Assembly (NCBI GenBank): GCA_016806645.1
Contig: JACSYO010001315.1
Coordinates: forward strand, 595,501-659,500
Origin: Ophiodon elongatus
Taxonomy: Eukaryota > Chordata > Actinopteri > Perciformes > Hexagrammidae
Direction of reading: 5' to 3'
DNA length: 64,000 nt
Shown: positions 58,501-64,000 of the stretch, piece after piece
Layout of the letters: each line of letters begins with the position of its first letter
How positions within the stretch are numbered: position 1 is the stretch's first letter
The notes under the pieces: model-generated
Database searches by the model: none
Seen by the model: only the letters and a program-made list of their open reading frames with translations
What the model was told of the DNA's origin: nothing
Program-made: the position numbers and the translations under genes

Positions 58501-60208
58501 AGATTTTAATCCGAAACCGCGCCACTGATCTTGACGCCCGAATGCACGACGGAACAACACCTCTGATTCTGTCTGCCCGATTGGCGGTTGAGGGCATGGT
58601 GGAAGAGCTTATCAACTGCCACGCCGATGCTAACGCCACCGATGATTCTGGTAGCTAACGTTTTATCAACTTATCATCTCCACAGTCTATAAAGATCCCT
58701 CTCAGTGTGCTGAGCTGTTATGATAATCAACCGTCACCCTGTTTACTCGCTCTGCAGGTAAATCTGCTCTTCACTGGGCCGCGGCTGTCAACAATGTGGA
58801 GGCTGCTATGGTGCTGCTGAAAAATGGCGCCAACAAAGACATGCAAGACAACAAGGTATTTGAAATGTGACTGTGATGGTGCTATAGGAGAAGTATTGAC
58901 ACTGTTACATTGACAGTAGTGTATTAACTGTTTTTTTTTTCTTTCGCTCTTTAGGAGGAGACACCAATCTTCCTTGCAGCCCGTGAAGGAAGCTTCGAGA
59001 CAGCCAAGGTTCTTCTGGAACACTTTGCCAATCGTGAGATCACCGACCATCTCGACCAGCTGCCCAGAGACATCGCCCAGGAGCGCATGCACCATGATAT
59101 CGTCCGCCTTCTGGATGAGTACAACGTGGTTAGGAGTCCCGGGCTTCATAGCGGCCCTCTAAGCACCTCCAGCCTCTCGCCACCTCTCTGCTCCCCCAAT
59201 GACTACCATAGTAACCTCAAGCCCACGCTGTCCGTCAAGAAGGTTCGCAAACTCAGCTCCGGCGGCAAAGGAGGGAAGGATGGGGGCAAAGATAATAGAA
59301 TGAAGAAGAAAAAGTCCCTGGATGGAAAGAGTAACTTGCTAGACACGTCAGCTGTCCTCTCCCCGGTTGATTCCCTCGAGTCACCGCATGGCTACCTGTC
59401 TGACGTGGCCTCTCCTCCCATGACATCACCCTTCCAGCAGTCCCCACCCATGTCTCTAAATCACCTACAAGGCAATGGAGACCATATGGGCCAGATGAGC
59501 ATGGGTAAGGATATGGGCTGTATGTCTTTTGACCATAACCCACCCCGTCTCTCCCACATGCCTGTGTCCAGCCCCAACAGTCAGAACACAACATCCATAG
59601 GTGGCAGCAGAGGAGGCCAGTGTGACTGGATCTCCAGGATGCATCCAGGTGTAGGCCAGCAAGGAGGCTTCACCCAGGCGCCACCCATATCCCACAACAT
59701 GATGGGTGCTCTGCATGGCGTCAGCACTGCCACCCTGTCTCAGATCATGGGCTACCAGAATCTGCAGACCAGCCACCTCGGCACGTCCGCACACATGATG
59801 CAGCAGGCTCATTCGCGGCAGCTCCAGCACCAGAACTCTAACTCCACCACAGCTGCCCAGTCCCTCAACCAGAGCTTCCCAAACGTTGAGCTGAATGGCT
59901 CCGACATGCAGCAAAACAACGGCCGCTCTATGCCCATCCACACCGTCATGCCACAGGAGACGCAGATCCTCGGCACCCAGTTTCTCACCCCTCCCTCCCA
60001 GCATAGCTATTCTGGTCCCATGGACAACACACCTAACCACCAGCTACAGGTGCCTGACCACCCATTTCTAACTCCCTCCCCCGGCTCCCCTGACCAATGG
60101 TCCAGCTCGTCCCCACATTCCAACATGTCCGATTGGTCGGAAGGCATCTCCAGCCCGCCTACAAGTATCCATTCGCAGATGAATCTGATCCCAGACCAGT
60201 TTAAGTAG
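38119..60208 (+). CDS. notch1: Notch1 receptor
   Basis: This is a complete 34-exon gene, 2477 aa, every junction in phase. Exons: 38119-38176, 39270-39351, 46001-46263, 46352-46690, 47756-47878, 47975-48208, 48305-48460, 48550-48735, 48882-48995, 49608-49721, 49843-50076, 50171-50281, 51535-51727, 51838-51983, 52076-52189, 52827-52946, 53038-53190, 53285-53513, 53609-53810, 53923-54076, 54618-54802, 54952-55084, 55196-55453, 55560-55672, 55787-56358, 56468-56908, 57012-57157, 57269-57482, 57618-57702, 57810-57972, 58096-58394, 58503-58650, 58758-58855, 58955-60208. Notch1 is the single-pass receptor for Delta/Jagged ligands; its cleaved intracellular domain activates transcription with RBPJ. 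A signal peptide (MYRFFVKLTFLIPAIVISQG) is followed by EGF repeats (36 expected, since every human exon has a counterpart), LNR repeats from about residue 1449, a furin S1 site RKRR ending at 1667, an S2 site at about Ala1722/Val1723, and a membrane segment at about 1738-1757 with the S3 Gly1754-Val1755. I cannot decide between notch1a and notch1b. Confidence 0.98.
38177..39269 (+). other. notch1: notch1 intron 1
   Basis: 1.1 kb intron holding a 59-base G homopolymer (38774-38832) and, on both sides of it, GC-rich sequence. No exon seen. Confidence 0.8.
38774..38832. repeat. Poly(G) homopolymer, 59 bases
   Basis: An uninterrupted run of G, preceded by GCGGT and followed by AGGAGGTGCTG. It is about 600 bases downstream of the end of notch1 exon 1. 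The strand given in the window carries the G's, so it is also the non-template strand of notch1. Confidence 0.97.
39352..46000 (+). other. notch1: notch1 intron 2 (6.6 kb)
   Basis: The largest intron of the gene. It contains short CA-rich runs (near 40570 and 44480), a perfect hairpin (40322-40355), GA-rich segments and no recognisable exon or RNA gene. Large second introns of Notch1 genes often carry enhancers, but I cannot name one here. Confidence 0.6.
40322..40355. repeat. Perfect 14-bp inverted repeat with 6-base loop
   Basis: The left arm TAGAAAACTAAAAT (40322-40335) is the exact reverse complement of the right arm ATTTTAGTTTTCTA (40342-40355), separated by AGATCC. It lies in notch1 intron 2. 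Confidence 0.9.
46691..47755 (+). other. notch1: notch1 intron 4
   Basis: 1.07 kb intron with a (CA)n microsatellite at 47043-47097. No exon or RNA gene recognised. Confidence 0.7.
47043..47097. repeat. (CA)n microsatellite in notch1 intron 4
   Basis: About 54 bases of pure CA dinucleotides. Confidence 0.95.
50282..51534 (+). other. notch1: notch1 intron 12
   Basis: 1.25 kb intron, G-rich in its first 150 bases and GA/CT-rich around 50830-51180. ORFs on both strands there are low-complexity. No exon seen. Confidence 0.6.
52190..52826 (+). promoter_or_regulatory. notch1: Candidate notch1 intron 15 endothelial enhancer
   Basis: Within about 90 bases there are five ETS-type cores in both orientations: TTCCTG 52576-52581, AGGAAA 52601-52606, CAGGAAGG 52607-52614, TTTCCTG 52617-52623 and CAGGAAGTGG 52651-52660. 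A SOX site AACAAT lies at 52592-52597 between them. This is the composition of SoxF/ETS arterial enhancers, and I recall such an enhancer in intron 15 of zebrafish notch1b. A (GT)n tract lies just upstream. Function is inferred. Confidence 0.45.
52422..52497. repeat. (GT)n microsatellite in notch1 intron 15
   Basis: About 75 bases of GT dinucleotides with one GGG interruption, 80 bases from the ETS/SOX motif cluster. Confidence 0.95.
54130..54590. mobile_element. Decayed interspersed repeat in notch1 intron 20
   Basis: The text AATCAGAATCAGCTTTATTT, GGCCAAGTATGCATG and, later, GTAGCGCCTCCCAGAGGGGA and GTGTGAAGGGTCTGCACTGA matches an abundant fish repeat from memory, probably a retrotransposon 3' part, though I cannot assign the family securely. 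A minus-strand ORF across it is a by-product. It ends about 30 bases before exon 21 (54618). Confidence 0.65.
57340..60208 (+). other. notch1: Notch1 intracellular domain (RAM, ankyrin repeats, PEST)
   Basis: After the stop-transfer RKRRREHG comes the RAM region with GQLWFPEGF, the RBPJ-binding motif, then basic nuclear localisation sequence (KKKRREPLGEDSVGL). Ankyrin repeats run from about residue 1880 (DGFTPLMIASCSGGG) to 2115 (MHHDIVRLLDEYN) in exons 31-34. The C-terminal region lacks the polyglutamine stretches seen in human NOTCH1, which with a shorter transactivation region accounts for the length difference (2477 against 2555 aa). The degron FLTPSPGSP (about 2431-2439), recognised by FBXW7 in the family, is intact, followed by WSSSSP (2442-2447), the PEST signature motif. 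Confidence 0.93.
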
Positions 60209-60766
60209 AGACTTGTAAAATGGAAAGAACTCTTTAGTGGGGAAAAATATATACAAAGAAAGTTCATAGAGAAAGAGAGTGACAAACCTCAAGACTGAAG
60301 ATGTTCATTTTCTATTATCAGTTTTGATACTAACGATAAGAACAGTTTTAGTTATTTGTATTTATTTATGTGCTTTTTTTTTACCTGAAATATAAAGAAG
60401 ATGCTTTTATATTTATGCTTTTTTATTTTTTTTGTTCTGTTATGTATGGGAAGATTAGAAACTGTTTTAAAAGGATGGTATTTCAGAAAGAAGACTCCTA
60501 GATGTGTACACTGGCTATTTATTTGTGTCTTGTTTTGCTATATTCACTGGATTTATTTGAATCTTTTGGTCTTCACAAATTTTTATTTTTGGGATTTGCA
60601 TTGCTTTATGTTTGTACATATTTTGTTTTCAACTTTGTAATAGATTATTTTAAAATGTTCAGTATTAATTAATTATATTTTAACCTCCTTTGTCCTTTTA
60701 AATGACACAGGTTTTGTTACTGAACTACATTTCACTAAGTCTTATCACTGAGTCTGTTAGATGATG

Positions 60767-60768
<2 letters not shown>

Positions 60769-60802
<34 letters not shown>
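60769..60802. repeat. (TA)n microsatellite in the notch1 3' UTR
   Basis: About 34 bases of TA dinucleotides. Confidence 0.95.
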
Positions 60803-60807
<5 letters not shown>

Positions 60808-61468
60808 ACACCTTTCATGATGTTACTTCCTACACTGTGCCTTTGTGGCAAAATGATAAAGAGAGTAACTGAGCGAAGGTAATAGGGACCTTAAAGCACA
60901 GAACAAATATCCCTTTTGAGTTGAGAGATGCTTCTCAAAATGAGTGAAAATGCATCTTAATCAACCTGAGCCTGTTTTTTTTCATTGAATAATGGTCTTG
61001 GCTGTGTAATTGATTTGTGATATTTTATGAAGCAAGGACTGTTTCTTGTTTTCATATTGTATCCCAAATCAGCGATTATGGTTACCAGGTTTTACCTGTT
61101 AAGTGTTAAATTGCAGACCTGTTGTAGAAACGTTGAAATGTTACATTCGCCACAGTTGAAATAGTTCCAGTGTGAATTTGGTTTTCCCCAAGAAAATCAA
61201 CTTATTTGTGAGATTTCTTTTCAAAGAGATGTCTTTGAGGTGGGGAACATTGTTTGTGAAAGAAATGAGGACCTTTGTTTGTGTGTTGAACGACACCACC
61301 TGCACTTTGTGTAGTTCAAGGTGTCTAAATGTCATGTTTTATAAACTAATTCAAAGATAAAATATGTTTTTAAGAAAAGATGTAATTCAAAATCAATGTT
61401 CATGCAAAGTTGTAGTTTGCAAAGAAGTATTTCCTGATTAAAATGTCTTGTAAAAATTGTCTTGATTC

Positions 61469-61474
61469 AATAAA
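61469..61474 (+). terminator. notch1 polyadenylation signal
   Basis: AATAAA in the context TTCAATAAAAGC, with T-rich sequence downstream from about 61500. Confidence 0.75.
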
Positions 61475-61494
61475 AGCTAATGTCAAGCCCTAAG

Positions 61495-63040
61495 ATATGG
61501 TTTCCTTTCCTCTTCTAATTTTCTTTTCTGAAATGTGATGTGGCTGACATTGTAGCCACCTCATATGTGTTCATTAAAGTGAATGCAACACTTATTGCAT
61601 TAATATGAAAAGTAAACTCACTATATCGCCACAGACATTGGTCTGGGATGCCCTCCGGTGGTGACAGCCTGATAGTGCCACAGTGAGGACAACATCGCTA
61701 CTGTTGCTAAAAATCCTTCCAGTTAATTTCAGCTGTGATTTTAGACTTTAATACATGTCTGGATGTCATCTTAAACACATTTACCACTAACAGGCTGTTT
61801 ACGGTTTCCTATGCCAACGCAATCTACCTGTTAAAATAGATTTTCAGTTGTTCTATTGATGTGTGCTGGATTCATGGAAGAAGACAGAAATAGGTATATC
61901 AGACTGATCTGGAAAATAGAATTCAGTCTACACATGGAGTCCCAAAGACGTACTTCATATGCATGCATGCTCATTTCTCCACAATAAATATATTTGTTTC
62001 TAGGTTACCTGGAATAGCTACTGTTATATGCATTTCATATCTGTCTTGTGGTTGCATTGTTATCTAAAGATTAACGCCACTGATGATGTGGAATCTTGAG
62101 CAACAGTGTTTTCAGCTGAAATTGTAATTCACAATGGATGGAAAAGGGGGCTTTTAGTGGTGGTGGCAATAAGTGATGTGTATAGCATCCTTTATAGAAA
62201 TATCCCATCAGCCTTCACAGATTTGCTGGAGGACTTCCATATCCTTTTAATGTGGATAACACAGTCTCAATCTGTGTATATCCTACACATTCCTATAACA
62301 TATATCCTATAACATTCCCAGTATACCTGTAATACCTGTATTAGTTTTTGATTGAGGAGCATTAAAGCCACAGGCTGTGTTCAGTTGACCACTGTCCATG
62401 GTGCTGACCAGGCAACTCAAAATATTTAACAGTGTAGCAGATACTGTGTATGTGAAAGTGGTAGTGTATATACAGTATATGTGAACTGTGATCTATCATT
62501 ACAATGCTAAAGTGGAAAACATTTAATTTTACTAGTCATCAAGAGTACTATTCAGCCTATGTAGCAAAAGTCCAACAAGGTGGAACAGCTGAGTATTTTA
62601 GTGAAGCACTTTTTAAAGTACATTTTCAGTATTTTTCTTGTATTTATCTTATAGATTACTGTTGCTTGCCATACCTCCTACATGTTTTAGACAGATACGG
62701 TGACTGTATTTTGGTGCTGAAATGTTGGGGGTAGATAAGCTTTTATATGGAAAAATGTCATTATTAAGTAAAACAGACATATAAATAAATAATTCTACAA
62801 TGAAACTTGAGTTTACATTACCATGATTTGAGTTTGAGTAAATTATGATTGAATTAATTTGCTCTTTAATCTTTAATTAATTTATTCATATGAATATTTA
62901 CTTTTTCATTTCGTAGTGTCTTCTTTGTTCATTTTTTATTAAACACTATTGGGTTCCATGTCCTTCGTGGACTTTATGGTGAAAGTGCAATACTCCTAGA
63001 CAATATTGCAGTATCACCAGTAGGCCATCACAGTAGTCAG
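61495..63040. other. Intergenic region downstream of notch1, no gene seen
   Basis: AT-rich DNA without recognisable exons. Only short ORFs occur. Confidence 0.5.
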
Positions 63041-63049
63041 ATCAATACC

Positions 63050-63477
63050 ATCCCAGTGCTCTCTGCCTCGGTGCGGCCCCACAGCGCCATCTGCCGGTGA
63101 GCAGGTGTGCTGCAGCCGAGCGGACAACAGTCCCCATAGAGACAGGCTCCTACAACAGGGCTGTGCGAACACCGTTAGATCCGCTCGTCCTCTCCCACAG
63201 GCGATGGCAGCCTTGTTATGAAACAGCCGGCTTTCGGACATTAATAATTTCCTCGAAAGCAGACTTCCGGATGGTTGCCAAACAGATTTTTTATTATTGG
63301 ATTAACGACCATCAGCCGCCAGCTTTATCCTGAGAGGCCGGAGATTTGTGTCCCTCTGCAGGGAGGAGTCCTCCCGTTATCTCACCGCTAGCTGAAGCCA
63401 GGACAGCATGTCGGCTCTTTAACAACACACCTTGAAACACAAAGCAGTGGAGAGCAACCCTAATGCACTCTTAAAAG
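63050..63477 (+). promoter_or_regulatory. Possible promoter and non-coding first exon of a downstream gene
   Basis: Base composition shifts from AT-rich to GC- and CpG-richer sequence (for example GGTGCGGCCCCACAGCGCC, 63072-63090), and a good donor (AAAAG|GTGGGT) follows at 63478. This would fit a 5' UTR exon on the plus strand whose coding exons lie beyond the window. No coding support; human EGFL7 lies on the other side of NOTCH1 in 9q34, but nothing here identifies it. Confidence 0.3.
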
Positions 63478-63479
63478 GT

Positions 63480-64000
63480 GGGTCTTTGTTGTGTATTGTC
63501 GGTGTACGTGTCTCGGTGTGCGTGCGCAGTTCAGCTAGCGAACCTAGCTCACGGTTCTGTGAACTTAATGGTGCTCGCTTGGTGTTGGTTAGGTCATTCA
63601 CTGGTCACCCTCGTCCTGCCTCGACAGGACCGAGCTACAAAACACCGCTGCCGTCGAAGACGCTCATATTTCCTTGAATTGCATGAAGCTAAACGCAGAG
63701 CGTTTTCTCTGTCATGTCCAAAAGTGCTGCTCTTTCCTTTCACTCACAACCCAATCAGCTGAAACAAGGTGCAAAGAAATGGTGTTTTGTCTTGCGTTTT
63801 TGTAATGCACACGGTCGCGGTGACACGTACAGCACCAGCATCTTAAACAGTGTGAGTGTACGTTGTATTTCATCGTCTTCATCGTCATCATCGTCGTCAT
63901 CACCATCATTAGAGCAGGTGCTGTCAGGGAGGCCAGGGCCCCCTTGCTTGTTGTTCTCCACATCAATGATGTAATGCAACCGGCTGCTGCTCCCGGCAAT
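63480..64000. other. Right edge, unassigned
   Basis: Contains a run of TCATCG/TCATCA-type triplets (about 63871-63909) that on the minus strand reads as an acidic Asp-rich stretch within an ORF open to the window edge. I cannot tell whether that ORF is an exon of a minus-strand gene or chance. Confidence 0.25.

Larger units (their letters stand above)
60209..61490 (+). other. notch1: notch1 3' UTR
   Basis: From the TAG stop (60206-60208) to just beyond AATAAA at 61469-61474, about 1.28 kb, AT-rich with many TTTATTT and TTTTATT words and a (TA)n tract at 60769-60802. I saw no alternative strong polyadenylation signal earlier. Confidence 0.75.

Noticed and set aside
63400..63440. ATGTCGGCTCTTTAA as a protein start near 63408
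   Set aside because: The frame closes after four codons. It is better explained as untranslated sequence.
61490..64000. miR-126/egfl7, a NOTCH1 neighbour in human
   Set aside because: I looked for the mature miR-126 sequence and for Egfl7 exons and found neither in the window.

Overview
The window is vertebrate genomic DNA, almost certainly from a teleost fish. The genes have many short exons with canonical GT/AG introns, long (CA)n microsatellites are frequent, and several interspersed repeats belong to families I recognise as typical of ray-finned fish. The proteins match fish and human orthologues exon by exon. All exon boundaries below were read by hand, and every coding sequence was checked for continuous reading phase across its introns.

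Layout, left to right. (1) 1-1155, minus strand: the 5' part of an uncharacterised small gene predicted to encode a membrane-anchored or secreted coiled-coil protein; it runs off the left edge. (2) 2200-4255, minus strand: rpl28, complete, 137 aa. (3) 4860-6752, plus strand: a compact six-exon gene encoding 221 aa made almost entirely of three tandem MLLE (PABC) domains, the peptide-binding module of poly(A)-binding protein, with no RRMs; it is divergent from rpl28. (4) 7760-24290, minus strand: sec16a, complete, 30 coding exons, 2420 aa, with a long 3' UTR and a non-coding first exon. (5) 24290-37840: about 13.5 kb of intergenic DNA with microsatellites and transposon-derived repeats but no convincing gene. 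(6) 37840-61490, plus strand: notch1, complete, 34 coding exons, 2477 aa. (7) 61490-64000: intergenic DNA, with a possible promoter/5' exon of a further gene near 63050-63477.

sec16a (organiser of ER exit sites) and notch1 (signalling receptor) are neighbours in human 9q34.3 as well, so this is an old linkage. Here they are head-to-head, whereas from memory both human genes lie on the same strand, which suggests a local inversion. rpl28 is not part of the human block.

The observations most worth following are the stand-alone triple-MLLE gene, a dense ETS/SOX motif cluster in notch1 intron 15 (where an arterial enhancer is known in zebrafish notch1b), a duplicated Arg/Ser-rich exon in sec16a, a hAT-like element abutting the notch1 promoter, and a 59-base G homopolymer in notch1 intron 1.
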